A stretch of 16,721 bases of DNA from Actinomycetota bacterium. GTDB lineage: Bacteria > Actinomycetota > Actinomycetes > S36-B12. Under the pieces are notes generated by a model that had not been told where the DNA came from, did not search any database, and was given only the letters and a program-made list of their open reading frames with translations. Both the position numbers and the translations under genes were made by a program. The stretch lies in the NCBI GenBank assembly GCA_016870425.1, contig VGBQ01000032.1, forward strand, positions 1 through 16,721, given 5' to 3'. Shown here piece by piece: positions 1 through 7,594 of the stretch (position 1 is its first letter; each line of letters starts with the position of its first letter).

Positions 1-26
1 GCCTGGAGTAGCAGGCAGCCGCAGGC

Positions 27-1103
27 TCAGGGGTAGCGCTCGAGCGGGAATCCCTCCGACAGCCGGGAGAGTCCCCGGCGCACCGACCGGGCGCGCTGCT
101 CTCCCACGCCCTCGACCGCCTGGAGGCCCTCGATGGAGGCAGCGAGGATCCGAGGCAGTGATCCGAACTTCGCCACGATCCGCTCGATGATCGCCTCGGG
201 CAGACGGGGGATGCGTGAGAGCTGGCGGTAGCCCCGCGGGCTGACCTGCACGTCCAGTCCCTCTTCTCCGCCGTCGAAGCCCAGCGCCCGTGACACGGCG
301 GTGAGATCCAGTAGTCCTTCTCCATCCAGGGCGTCTAGTGCCGCTGCGGCGCGCTCGACACGGCGACCGCGACCGGTGGCGTAGTCGCGCAGCAAAAGGG
401 CGCGCTCCTCGCCCACGCCGGCCAGCAACTCCGCGAGCTGCAGTGAGAGCAGGCGACCGTCAGTGCCGAGCTCCACGACGTATCCCTCGATCTCCAGTTC
501 GATGCGCAACACCATCTCTCCGCGCTGGTCGACGACGGCGACATCACGCACGGTCACGAGGTCGTCGATCTCGAGCGCGGAGAGGTTGGCGCTCACTTCG
601 TCGAGTCGGATGCGATAGCGCTCGAGGGTGGCGATGGCCTGATTGGCGCGGGCGAGGATCGCGCTGGAGTCCTCGAGCACGTGACGTCGGCCGTCGAGAT
701 AGATCGTGACGGTCGACATCGACTTGCTGACGCAGATGACCGGGTGGTGGGTCTGCCGTGCGACGCGGTCGGCGGCGCTGTGGCGCGTGCCCGTCTCGTC
801 GGTCGGCAGGGCCGGGTCAGGATGCAGGTGTACGGCGGCCCGCAGGATCCGGCTGGCGTTGTTATCCAGGACGATCGCGCCGTCCATCTTGGCGAGCTCG
901 CGCAGACGCGTGGACGTGAAGTCGACGTCGAGGGCAAAGCCGCCGCGCGTGACAGACTCGACCGCACGATCGAGGCCCAGGACCACAAGGGCGCCGGTGC
1001 GACCGCGCAGGATCCGCTCAAGGCCATCGCGCAGGGGCGTGCCGGGAGCAACCATGGCGAGGACCTCGCGCATACGCGCATCGAGGGCGTCACTGCCGGG
1101 CAC
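27..1103 (-). CDS. disA: DNA integrity scanning protein DisA (diadenylate cyclase)
   Basis: DisA makes the second messenger c-di-AMP from two ATP and scans DNA for branched or damaged structures. The protein (about 358 aa) has the N-terminal DAC domain with the DGA motif (about residues 74-76, bases 876-884), the linker helices containing ANQAIATLERY, and a C-terminal helix-hairpin-helix DNA-binding region (about 298-350, with GVGEQRARSV). Family length is about 355-360 aa. The second active-site motif, normally RHR, reads RHS here (bases 777-785), see findings. I chose GTG at 1103 because AGGGGG (1115-1110) lies 6 nt upstream; an in-frame GTG at 1109 would abut that ribosome site. It follows radA after about 50 bp. 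RadA is known to bind and restrain DisA in Bacillus and mycobacteria, so adjacency fits a functional pair. Identity is sure; full activity is not. Confidence 0.95.
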   Translation of the reverse strand: MPGSDALDARMREVLAMVAPGTPLRDGLERILRGRTGALVVLGLDRAVESVTRGGFALDVDFTSTRLRELAKMDGAIVLDNNASRILRAAVHLHPDPALPTDETGTRHSAADRVARQTHHPVICVSKSMSTVTIYLDGRRHVLEDSSAILARANQAIATLERYRIRLDEVSANLSALEIDDLVTVRDVAVVDQRGEMVLRIELEIEGYVVELGTDGRLLSLQLAELLAGVGEERALLLRDYATGRGRRVERAAAALDALDGEGLLDLTAVSRALGFDGGEEGLDVQVSPRGYRQLSRIPRLPEAIIERIVAKFGSLPRILAASIEGLQAVEGVGEQRARSVRRGLSRLSEGFPLERYP

Positions 1104-1130
1104 TCGCACCCCCCTAGTGGTTGGACCGTC

Positions 1131-1136
1131 AGCCTA
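1131..1136 (-). promoter_or_regulatory. Candidate -10 element for disA in the radA-disA gap
   Basis: TAGGCT read on the minus strand matches TAnnnT. A transcript starting about 7 nt downstream would have a leader of roughly 20 nt holding the AGGGGG ribosome site of disA. This suggests disA can be transcribed separately from radA. No clear -35 box is visible because the region before it is the radA 3' end. Confidence 0.35.
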
Positions 1137-1153
1137 GTCCGGGGGTGCAGCGG

Positions 1154-2548
1154 CTAGCGGAAGCCGGGCGGGCGCGCGGCATCGGCGTGACCTTGGATCG
1201 CACGCAGCCCCGCCTCGAGGTGTCGCACCTCAATGACGCCGTCGACGCGGTCGCGCGATCCCGCGGGCACCAGGATCCGCTTGTAGCCCAGGCGGCGGGC
1301 CTCGGCGACGCGCTGGGCGAGGAAGGGCACGGGACGCACGTCACCGGACAGCGCGATCTCGCCAATGGCGAGGACATCAGCGGGGATCGGCGTGGTGAGT
1401 TGGGCCGACGCGATTGCGAGACACACCGCGAGGTCGGCCCCCGGATCAGCGATCTGCGCGCCACCCACCGTGGCGACAAAGATGTCGCGCTGCGCCAGGA
1501 CCTTCATGCCCGCGCCCGCCTGGGCTGTCACTGCCGCGAGCGTCACCACTCGGGTCGTGTCGAGTCCGGTCACCGTGCGCCGCGCCATCGGACCGCCATC
1601 GGGTGACACCAGAGCCTGGATCTCCGCGAGGAGCGGGCGCCTGCCCTCCATCGTGACGGTCACGCACGTGCCCGGGACGGGCGTGTCCCGCTGACCGCGG
1701 AAGAGCTCGGAGGGATCGACGACCTCGGCCAGGCCGGTGTCGGTCTGCTCGAAGGCGACGATCTCATCGGCCGGGCCATAGCGGTTCTTGGCGGCGCGCA
1801 GCAGTCGCAGCGCGGTGGTGCGCTCGCCCTCGAAGGTCAGCACGGTGTCGACGAGATGCTCGAGCGCGCGCGGCCCCGCGACGGAGTTGTCCTTGGTCGA
1901 CTGGCCGATGAGCAGCAGCGGGAGGCCACGCTGCTTGGCTGTGCGCGTGAGGGCCTGGGTCACCTCGAGCACCTGGGAGACGCCGCCCGCGCGCCCCTCG
2001 AGCTCGGAACTCGAGATGGTCTGCACGGAATCGACGATGATGAGCGCGGGCCGGTGGTGGTCGACCTGCCCGAGGATGGCGAAGAGGTCGTTGTCATCGG
2101 TGACCAGCAGGCGCTCGGAGACCGCCCCGATGCGCCGCGCGCGCAACGCGATCTGGTCAGCTGACTCCTCGCCCGAGGCATAGAGGACGAGGCCCGGATT
2201 GCGCTGGGTAAAGGCGTGGGCGACGGCGAGGAGCAGGGTCGACTTGCCGACACCGGGCTCACCCGCGACGAGCACCACCTGCCCGGCCACAAGCCCTCCG
2301 CCGACGACGCGATCGAACTCACCCGCTCCTGTCGGCAGGCGGCGTACGCGCTCGTCGGCGATCTCGGTGACCGGCTGCGCGGGGCGCACCGCGGCCGCGG
2401 CCTTGCCTGACTTGGCCGCCTTGGTCGCGGGCGCGGCGGCGACCTCGGCGACGGTGCCGAACTCCTGGCACTTGGGGCAGCGGCCCACCCAGCGCAGGGA
2501 CGTGGCTCCGCAGGCGTTGCACTGGTAGGACACCGCTGACTTGGCCAC
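1154..2548 (-). CDS. radA: DNA repair protein RadA
   Basis: RadA is a RecA-like ATPase with a Lon-like C-terminal domain that helps process recombination intermediates and branch migration. The 464-aa protein has an N-terminal four-cysteine zinc finger (C10, C13, C24, C27), a Walker A motif GEPGVGKST at 96-104, the RadA signature KNRYG at 254-258 (the usual form is KNRFG, a conservative Phe to Tyr change), and a Lon-like fold over about 288-450 with the family phrase GTCVTVTMEGRRPLLAEIQ. Length is normal for the family. The GTG start at 2548 places residue 1 just ahead of the zinc finger. There is no convincing ribosome site, but a -10-like TAGCCT lies 6 nt upstream, pointing to a leaderless mRNA. 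disA lies directly downstream on the same strand. Confidence 0.97.
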   Translation of the reverse strand: MAKSAVSYQCNACGATSLRWVGRCPKCQEFGTVAEVAAAPATKAAKSGKAAAAVRPAQPVTEIADERVRRLPTGAGEFDRVVGGGLVAGQVVLVAGEPGVGKSTLLLAVAHAFTQRNPGLVLYASGEESADQIALRARRIGAVSERLLVTDDNDLFAILGQVDHHRPALIIVDSVQTISSSELEGRAGGVSQVLEVTQALTRTAKQRGLPLLLIGQSTKDNSVAGPRALEHLVDTVLTFEGERTTALRLLRAAKNRYGPADEIVAFEQTDTGLAEVVDPSELFRGQRDTPVPGTCVTVTMEGRRPLLAEIQALVSPDGGPMARRTVTGLDTTRVVTLAAVTAQAGAGMKVLAQRDIFVATVGGAQIADPGADLAVCLAIASAQLTTPIPADVLAIGEIALSGDVRPVPFLAQRVAEARRLGYKRILVPAGSRDRVDGVIEVRHLEAGLRAIQGHADAARPPGFR

Positions 2549-2560
2549 GTCGGCAGGCTA
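2549..2560 (-). promoter_or_regulatory. Leaderless-type promoter of radA
   Basis: On the minus strand the hexamer TAGCCT (2560-2555) is followed by exactly 6 nt and then the GTG start of radA. Transcription from this -10 would start at or next to the G of GTG, so translation would begin at the mRNA end, as is common in actinobacteria. A -35 box at normal spacing would fall at 2578-2583, inside the left arm of the inverted repeat. Confidence 0.55.
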
Positions 2561-2577
2561 CGCGCCCGGCCTGACTC

Positions 2578-2645
2578 TTCGTTGAGTGGCGGGTTGTGTG
2601 GGGCGACACGCCGTGCGGCGGTCGCATAACCCGCCACTCAACGAA
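2578..2645. repeat. 18-bp perfect inverted repeat with structured loop
   Basis: Left arm TTCGTTGAGTGGCGGGTT (2578-2595) is exactly reverse-complementary to 2628-2645. The 32-nt centre contains a second stem: GCGAC (2603-2607) pairs with GTCGC (2621-2625), and inside it CGCC pairs with GGCG around a 4-nt loop. Weaker similarity between arms continues inward (GTGTG versus ATGCG). The right arm ends one base before the TAG stop codon of the cysteine-rich gene, and the left arm ends about 30 bp before radA starts. It could terminate the upstream minus-strand gene, although no T-run follows, or be a dispersed palindromic repeat element. I see no second copy in this window. Confidence 0.85.
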
Positions 2646-3413
2646 CTACGCCGGGTCGGCGGGGTGAGGAGCGAGGGCCTGGCGCGCGGCGCCGCGGGCG
2701 TTGCGCAGTGCCTCCTCGTGGGCCTGGCAGTACTCCACCAGGACGGCGTAGGCCTTCTTGCCCATGAGCTCGACCAGCTCGTCGCGGTTGGTGATGTAGA
2801 CCGGCTCGGAGGCGATGTGGGCCTCGGTGTTGCCGCTGCAGTACCAGTCGAGGTCGTGGCCCCCCGGGCCCCAGCCGCGTCGATCGAACTCCGTGATCGT
2901 GACGACCTGCACCGTGGTGTCGTCCGGGCGCTTCACCTCGTCGTAGGCACGGCGGATCGGCAGCTGCCAGCAGACATCGGGCTTGGTCTTGACGAAGGAG
3001 ATGCCCTCGCGCAGGGCGAGGCCATGCAGGGCGCATCCCTCGCCGCCCTCGAAGCCCGGACGGTTGAGGAAGATGCAGCCGCCATCGACGACGCGAGTCT
3101 TGCGCTCGCCATCACCCGACTTCACGGTCGTGCCCTTGCGGTGACCGACGTCGTAGAACTGCCAGTGCTCGGGGTCGAGCTTGGCGGCCCACTTCAGGGT
3201 GCGCTTCTCGTCGGCCTTGTCCGTGAAGTGCGCCCCCTGGGTGCAGCAGCCGGAGTCGGGGGCGGTGGAGTAGATGCCCTGGCAGCCGCGACCGAAGATG
3301 CAGGTCCACTTGGAGGTCAGCCACGTCAGGTCGATGCGGTAGCGCTGGTGCTTCTTGCCGGGGTCATCGAACTCGACCCAGGCACGGGGGAAGTCAAGAG
3401 GCACTTCGGGCAC
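2646..3413 (-). CDS. Cysteine-rich putative metal-cluster protein, function unknown
   Basis: This 255-aa protein resembles a conserved actinobacterial family of unannotated proteins with a YkgJ/DUF3109-like cysteine pattern. Visible are an N-terminal cluster CIFGRGCQG followed by a CC pair (about residues 38-58), a second cluster CIFLNRPGF...GCALH (about 113-131), a later Cys in DVCWQLP (about 147), WYC (about 190) and a Cys near the C-terminus. The spacing suggests a bound Zn or Fe-S cluster. No signal peptide or membrane segment is visible, so it is probably cytosolic. The GTG start at 3413 is supported by TAGGGT 6 nt upstream. It diverges from ppx across 69 bp and ends at the inverted repeat. 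Real gene: nearly certain; family assignment: moderate; function: unknown. Confidence 0.85.
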   Translation of the reverse strand: MPEVPLDFPRAWVEFDDPGKKHQRYRIDLTWLTSKWTCIFGRGCQGIYSTAPDSGCCTQGAHFTDKADEKRTLKWAAKLDPEHWQFYDVGHRKGTTVKSGDGERKTRVVDGGCIFLNRPGFEGGEGCALHGLALREGISFVKTKPDVCWQLPIRRAYDEVKRPDDTTVQVVTITEFDRRGWGPGGHDLDWYCSGNTEAHIASEPVYITNRDELVELMGKKAYAVLVEYCQAHEEALRNARGAARQALAPHPADPA

Positions 3414-3425
3414 GCGCTGACCCTA
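3414..3425 (-). promoter_or_regulatory. Leaderless-type promoter of the cysteine-rich gene
   Basis: On the minus strand TAGGGT (3425-3420) is followed by 6 nt (CAGCGC) and then GTG at 3413. TAGGGT is a good actinobacterial -10 element. It lies in the 69-bp divergent region shared with ppx. Confidence 0.6.
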
Positions 3426-3470
3426 GCGCGCGCCGGCGGGTCCGCAGGCGCGCGGCGGCGCCGGAGCGAG

Positions 3471-3482
3471 TAGCGTACATCC
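3471..3482 (+). promoter_or_regulatory. Leaderless-type promoter of ppx
   Basis: TAGCGT (3471-3476) is followed by 6 nt (ACATCC) and GTG at 3483. No ribosome-binding site is present, so a leaderless transcript is the simplest reading. The -35 region is very GC-rich and shows no match. Confidence 0.6.
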
Positions 3483-4412
3483 GTGCGCCTCGGAGTGCTG
3501 GACATCGGTTCCAACACCGTTCATCTGCTCGTCGTTGATGCGCACCAGGGTGCCGCACCACTGCCGGCCTGGAAGTCCAAGATCACCCTGCGTCTCGCGG
3601 AGCATCTGGGCGATGACGGCCGCATCGACCGCGATGCCCGGGATGCCCTCGTGGCCTTCGCGAGCCAGTCGCGCCAGACGGCCGAGGACCTCGGCGTCAC
3701 GGAATTCCTTGCCTTCGCCACCTCGGCGGTGCGGGACGCCTCCAATGGCCTGGAGGTCCTGGACGCGGTGCGGGAGCGCACCGGCATCGAGGTCGAGGTG
3801 CTTAGCGGCGAGGACGAGGCGCGCCTGACCTTCCTCGCCGTGCGTCGGTGGTTCGGCTGGTCCGCCGGCCGGATCCTCGTGCTCGACATCGGAGGCGGCT
3901 CGCTCGAACTCGCATCGGGTGCGGACGAGGAGCCCGACGTCGCCCTCTCCCTGCCGCTGGGTGCTGGCCGTCTCACGCGCGATCTGCTGGCGGGGGACCC
4001 GCCGGGCGAGGAGGCGGTACGCGCGGCGCGCAAGGTCGTGCGCGCGAGCCTGGGAGAGGTCATCGGGCGCCTTCTGCGCGCGGGCGAGCCACGCATCTGC
4101 GTCGCCACGTCCAAGACCTTCCGCCAGCTCGCCCGCATCGCTGGCGCGGCGCCCTCGAGTGATGGCTACTTCGTCCGTCGGACCCTCTCGCGCGAAGACG
4201 TCCGCACCTGGGTGCCCAAGCTCGCGTCGATGACCGCTGCGGAGCGCACCGGACTGCCGGGCGTGTCGGACTCCCGCGCAGCGCAACTGCTGGCCGGTGC
4301 CATCGTCGCGGAGTCCGCGATGGATCTGCTGGGCATCGCGGAGCTCGAGATCGGGCCGTGGGCTCTGCGCGAGGGCGTGATCCTCCGGCGGATCGACGGA
4401 CTGGACTCGTGA
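3483..4412 (+). CDS. Ppx/GppA family exopolyphosphatase
   Basis: Ppx/GppA enzymes remove terminal phosphate from inorganic polyphosphate or the gamma phosphate of pppGpp, linking phosphate storage to the stringent response. The 309-aa protein has the ASKHA phosphate-binding motifs: DIGSNTVHLLV at 7-17, the SAVRDA segment at 81-86, the catalytic-loop region SGEDEA at 108-113, and DIGGGSLEL at 135-143. It is the short form without the C-terminal HD domain, as in mycobacterial Ppx1 (Rv0496). The GTG start puts the first strand at residue 2. Its TGA overlaps the next gene's GTG in a GTGA junction, so translation of the P-type ATPase is probably coupled. Polyphosphate versus pppGpp preference cannot be read from sequence. 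Confidence 0.93.
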   Translation: MRLGVLDIGSNTVHLLVVDAHQGAAPLPAWKSKITLRLAEHLGDDGRIDRDARDALVAFASQSRQTAEDLGVTEFLAFATSAVRDASNGLEVLDAVRERTGIEVEVLSGEDEARLTFLAVRRWFGWSAGRILVLDIGGGSLELASGADEEPDVALSLPLGAGRLTRDLLAGDPPGEEAVRAARKVVRASLGEVIGRLLRAGEPRICVATSKTFRQLARIAGAAPSSDGYFVRRTLSREDVRTWVPKLASMTAAERTGLPGVSDSRAAQLLAGAIVAESAMDLLGIAELEIGPWALREGVILRRIDGLDS

Positions 4413-6766
4413 CCCAGGCCGCCGTGCTCAGCGGTCTCACGACCGACGAGGTCGCCGAGCGCGTCGCCCGCGGACAGACCAACGACGCCCCGGACCCTCG
4501 CAGCCGAAGCCTCGCCAGCATCATCCGCTCCAACACGCTCACGTGGTTCAACGCGCTGATCGGGTCGATGTGGGTCGTGATGTGGTTTGTCGCGCCCTTC
4601 CAGGACTCGCTCTTCGGCTTCGTGATCGTCGCCAACGCGCTGATCGGCATCACGCAGGAGTACCGCGCCAGCCGCGCCCTGGCCAAGCTGTCGGTCATCG
4701 GCGAGGCAAAGCCGATGGTGCGGCGCAACGGCGTGGATGTCGAGATCAGGCCGGCGGAGGTGGTGCTGGACGACCTGGTCATCCTGCGGCCGGGCGATCA
4801 ACTCGTCGTCGACGGTGATGTGGTCCAGGCCGATGGTCTCGAGATCGATGAGAGCCTCCTCACCGGCGAGGCGGATCCCGTGGACAAGGCCGTGGGAGAT
4901 ATGGCGATGTCCGGATCCTTCGTCGTCGCCGGATCAGGCGCCTACGTCGCGACGCGTGTCGGAGCCGACTCCTTCGCCGCCGGCCTCAGCGCGCAGGCCA
5001 AGAAGTTCGCACAGACACGGTCGGAGCTGCGGGACGACATCAATCGCTTCATCCGCATCGCGTCGTTCATGATCCCGCCCGTCGGGATCCTGCTCCTCGT
5101 CTCCCAGTTGCGCGCTAATCAGTCGGTGGACGACGCGATTCGGGGCACCATCGCCGGGGTCGTCACGATGGTGCCCGAGGGCCTGGTGCTGCTCACCAGC
5201 ATCGCCATGGCGGTGGCCGTCGTGCGACTCGCACAGCGCAAGGTGCTCGTGCAGGACCTACCCGCCGTCGAGGTGCTCGCACGCGTCGATACGGTGTGCG
5301 TGGACAAGACCGGCACCCTCACCGAGCCCGGTATGGCCGTCACGGACGTGGAGGTCCTGGATCCCTCCGCCCAGGTAGCGGAGGCGCTGGCCGCCCTCGG
5401 CGCCGCGGAGGAGTCACCCAACCCGACCCTGCAGGCCGTCGCACGCGCCTACCCGCAGCCGCAGTGGTCGCTCCTGGATGCGATCGCCTTCTCCAGTGCG
5501 CGCAAGTGGTCGGCGGCGACCTTCACCGACCACGGCACGTGGCTTCTGGGCGCGCCGGAGGTCATCTTGGGTGATGCGGATCCCGGAGTGTGCGAGCGCG
5601 CGGAGGCACTGGCAGCCCAGGGATCTCGGGTGCTGCTGCTCGCGCGCACGCGCGGCACCGCTCCCGACGCCGAGAGGGGACCCGGCGAGGCAGACCCGGC
5701 GGCGCTCATCGTCATCGACCAGCGACTGCGACCGGATGCCGCGGAGACAGTGGGCTACTTCCTTGAGCAGGATGTCGCGGTCAAGGTCATCTCCGGTGAC
5801 AATCCGGCCACCGTCGCGGCGATCGCGACACAGGCGGGGGTGCCCGGTGCGAGCGATCCTGTCGACGCGCGCACGCTATCCGAGGATCCGCAGCAGCTCG
5901 CTGACCCCATCGACTCGCACTCGGTCTTCGGCCGGGTCACCCCGGCACAGAAGCAGGCGATGGTCGGGGCCCTGCACCTGCGCGAGCGCACCGTGGCAAT
6001 GACTGGTGACGGGGTCAACGATGTCCTCGCCCTGAAGCAGGCAGACCTCGGCATCGCCATGGGGTCGGGGTCATCGGCCACGCGCGCGGTGGCCCAACTA
6101 GTGCTCCTGGACAACCGCTTTTCAGTGATGCCGTACGTGGTGGCGGAGGGCCGTCGGGTGCTGGGCAACATCGAGCGCGTCTCGGATGTGTTTTTGACCA
6201 AGACCTTCTACGCCACGATCATCTCGGCCTTCATCGGCCTCACGGTGCTCTTCTCCTTCAGCGCCGGCGGACAGCCGCTGGAGTTCCCCTACCTTCCCCG
6301 GCACTTCACCCTCATTAGCTCTCTCACCATCGGCATTCCCGGCTTCTTCCTCGCGCTCATGCCCAACACCGAGCGCTTCCGGCCGGGATTCCTACGCCGC
6401 GTGCTGCTCTTCGCGGTGCCCGCCGGAGTCATCTGCGCCGCCACGGGGCTAGGCACCTATCTCGTCGTCATCCAGCTCGGGGAGCCGCTGGCGGACGCTC
6501 GCTCGGCCGCCACCATCGCGCTCTTCATCGTCACCTTCGCCGTGCTTGTCCAGTCGGCTCGTCCGCTCAACCTGCTGCGCGTCGGTGTATGCGCCGCGAT
6601 GCTGCTCTCCTTCCTGGTGGTCCTCTTCGTCCCGTGGCTGTCGGGCTTCTTCGCGGTCTATGTCCAACCCGAGCGCGACAGCCTCATCGCCCTGGCCTTC
6701 GGCCTCGGCGGAGCGCTACTCGTCGCCATCGCGACGCGATTCACCGATCGCCTGCGCCGCGCATGA
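4409..6766 (+). CDS. CtpE-like cation-transporting P-type ATPase
   Basis: This is a P-type ATPase of 785 aa that would move a cation, probably Ca2+, across the membrane. It shows the actuator motif as TGEADPV at 152-158 (the usual TGES with Ala, as I recall for CtpE-type pumps), the phosphorylation motif DKTGTLT at 299-305 with D299, the nucleotide-domain segments KWSAATF (366-372) and GAPEVIL (about 381), and the hinge MTGDGVND at 531-538. The M4 sequence MVPEGLVLLTS (about 254-264) and the overall shape resemble mycobacterial CtpE (Rv0908), reported as a Ca2+ uptake pump. Hydrophobic segments flank residues 45-85, 215-275 and 610-780. No heavy-metal CxxC domain is present. The start is GTG 4409, overlapping the ppx stop by 4 nt; an earlier in-frame start lies inside ppx. 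Ion specificity is inferred. Confidence 0.92.
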   Translation: MTQAAVLSGLTTDEVAERVARGQTNDAPDPRSRSLASIIRSNTLTWFNALIGSMWVVMWFVAPFQDSLFGFVIVANALIGITQEYRASRALAKLSVIGEAKPMVRRNGVDVEIRPAEVVLDDLVILRPGDQLVVDGDVVQADGLEIDESLLTGEADPVDKAVGDMAMSGSFVVAGSGAYVATRVGADSFAAGLSAQAKKFAQTRSELRDDINRFIRIASFMIPPVGILLLVSQLRANQSVDDAIRGTIAGVVTMVPEGLVLLTSIAMAVAVVRLAQRKVLVQDLPAVEVLARVDTVCVDKTGTLTEPGMAVTDVEVLDPSAQVAEALAALGAAEESPNPTLQAVARAYPQPQWSLLDAIAFSSARKWSAATFTDHGTWLLGAPEVILGDADPGVCERAEALAAQGSRVLLLARTRGTAPDAERGPGEADPAALIVIDQRLRPDAAETVGYFLEQDVAVKVISGDNPATVAAIATQAGVPGASDPVDARTLSEDPQQLADPIDSHSVFGRVTPAQKQAMVGALHLRERTVAMTGDGVNDVLALKQADLGIAMGSGSSATRAVAQLVLLDNRFSVMPYVVAEGRRVLGNIERVSDVFLTKTFYATIISAFIGLTVLFSFSAGGQPLEFPYLPRHFTLISSLTIGIPGFFLALMPNTERFRPGFLRRVLLFAVPAGVICAATGLGTYLVVIQLGEPLADARSAATIALFIVTFAVLVQSARPLNLLRVGVCAAMLLSFLVVLFVPWLSGFFAVYVQPERDSLIALAFGLGGALLVAIATRFTDRLRRA

Positions 6767-6781
6767 GCGCCACGGCTTTGC

Positions 6782-6793
6782 GACACTGATCAC
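6782..6793 (+). promoter_or_regulatory. Possible leaderless-type promoter of the isomerase gene
   Basis: GACACT (6782-6787) is followed by 6 nt and GTG at 6794. Only the A at position 2 and T at position 6 match TAnnnT. The spacing matches other promoters in the window, and no ribosome site is visible. Confidence 0.35.
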
Positions 6794-7585
6794 GTGACCC
6801 ACGTGCCCGTCGCCCTGTCGACCTCGTCGGTCTTCCCGGATGGCACGGCGGCGGCGTTCGAGATGGCATCTCGCCTCGGCTACGACGGTGTCGAGGTCAT
6901 GGTGATGAGCGATGCGGTGAGTCAGGACCCCGTCGCTCTGCGACGCCTCTCCGACCACTACGCCGTGCCGATCCTCTCCGTGCACGCCCCCTGCCTGCTC
7001 GTCACGCAGCGGGTGTGGGGCACCGATCCCTGGGGCAAGCTTGTCCGCGCGCGAGAAGCCGCGGAGCAACTCGGCGCGTCGACCGTCGTCGTGCATCCGC
7101 CCTTCCGCTGGCAGCGCGACTATGCGCGCGACTTCGTGGCCGGACTGGACCGCATGGCCCAGGACACTCCCATCCGTTTCGCGGTGGAAAACATGTATCC
7201 GTGGCGCGCGGGCTCGCGTGAGATCAAGGCCTACAGCCCCGGCTGGGACATCCGCGACGAGGACTATCCCCACACGACCCTCGACCTCTCGCACACCTCT
7301 GTCTCGGGCACGGATGCGCGGGACATGGCCCTTGACCTCGGCGATCGACTCGCGCACGTCCATCTCGCTGACGGCTCCGGGTCCGCGCGCGACGAGCACC
7401 TGATCCCCGGGCGGGGCACCCAGCCATGCGCTGAGGTGCTCACCGACATCGCGGGCAGAGGCTTCGACGGCACGGTCGTGGTCGAGGTGTCGACGCGGCG
7501 AGCCCCTGATCGGTCAGCGCGCGAGGCCGACCTCGCCGACGCACTGACCTTTGCCCGGCGCCACCTAGGACAACTCCCCGCCTAG
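6794..7585 (+). CDS. Sugar phosphate isomerase/epimerase family protein (TIM barrel)
   Basis: This 263-aa protein belongs to the xylose-isomerase-like TIM-barrel family that also contains endonuclease IV and hydroxypyruvate isomerase. Likely metal or substrate ligands appear on successive strands: E34 (GVEVM), H64 (VHAP), H101 (VVHPP), E132 (VENMYP), D164 and H167 (TLDLSH), H190 (HVHLADG) and E231 (VEVST). HLIPGRG at 202-208 is another family hallmark. The protein corresponds by sequence style and position to Rv0498 of M. tuberculosis, whose substrate is not known to me. The GTG start lies 27 bp after the ATPase stop. A divalent-metal isomerase, epimerase or lyase is likely; the reaction is unassigned. 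Confidence 0.88.
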   Translation: MTHVPVALSTSSVFPDGTAAAFEMASRLGYDGVEVMVMSDAVSQDPVALRRLSDHYAVPILSVHAPCLLVTQRVWGTDPWGKLVRAREAAEQLGASTVVVHPPFRWQRDYARDFVAGLDRMAQDTPIRFAVENMYPWRAGSREIKAYSPGWDIRDEDYPHTTLDLSHTSVSGTDARDMALDLGDRLAHVHLADGSGSARDEHLIPGRGTQPCAEVLTDIAGRGFDGTVVVEVSTRRAPDRSAREADLADALTFARRHLGQLPA

Positions 7586-7594
7586 AGTGGGGCG
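7583..7594 (+). promoter_or_regulatory. Leaderless-type promoter of the TetR gene, overlapping the upstream stop codon
   Basis: TAGAGT (7583-7588) is followed by GGGGCG and GTG at 7595. The first three bases are also the TAG stop codon of the isomerase gene, so this -10 element is built from the end of the preceding reading frame. Confidence 0.55.

Noticed and set aside
1..26. Feature downstream of disA
   Set aside because: Only 26 bases are available and no motif or gene end can be supported.
2586..3473. Long plus-strand open frame (about 295 codons) opposite the cysteine-rich gene
   Set aside because: It is a shadow of the real minus-strand gene in GC-rich DNA; its translation is low-complexity and has no recognisable domain.
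6790..6797. TCACGTGA palindrome around the isomerase start codon as an operator
   Set aside because: Only 8 bp, overlaps the start codon, and is easily formed by chance in this composition.
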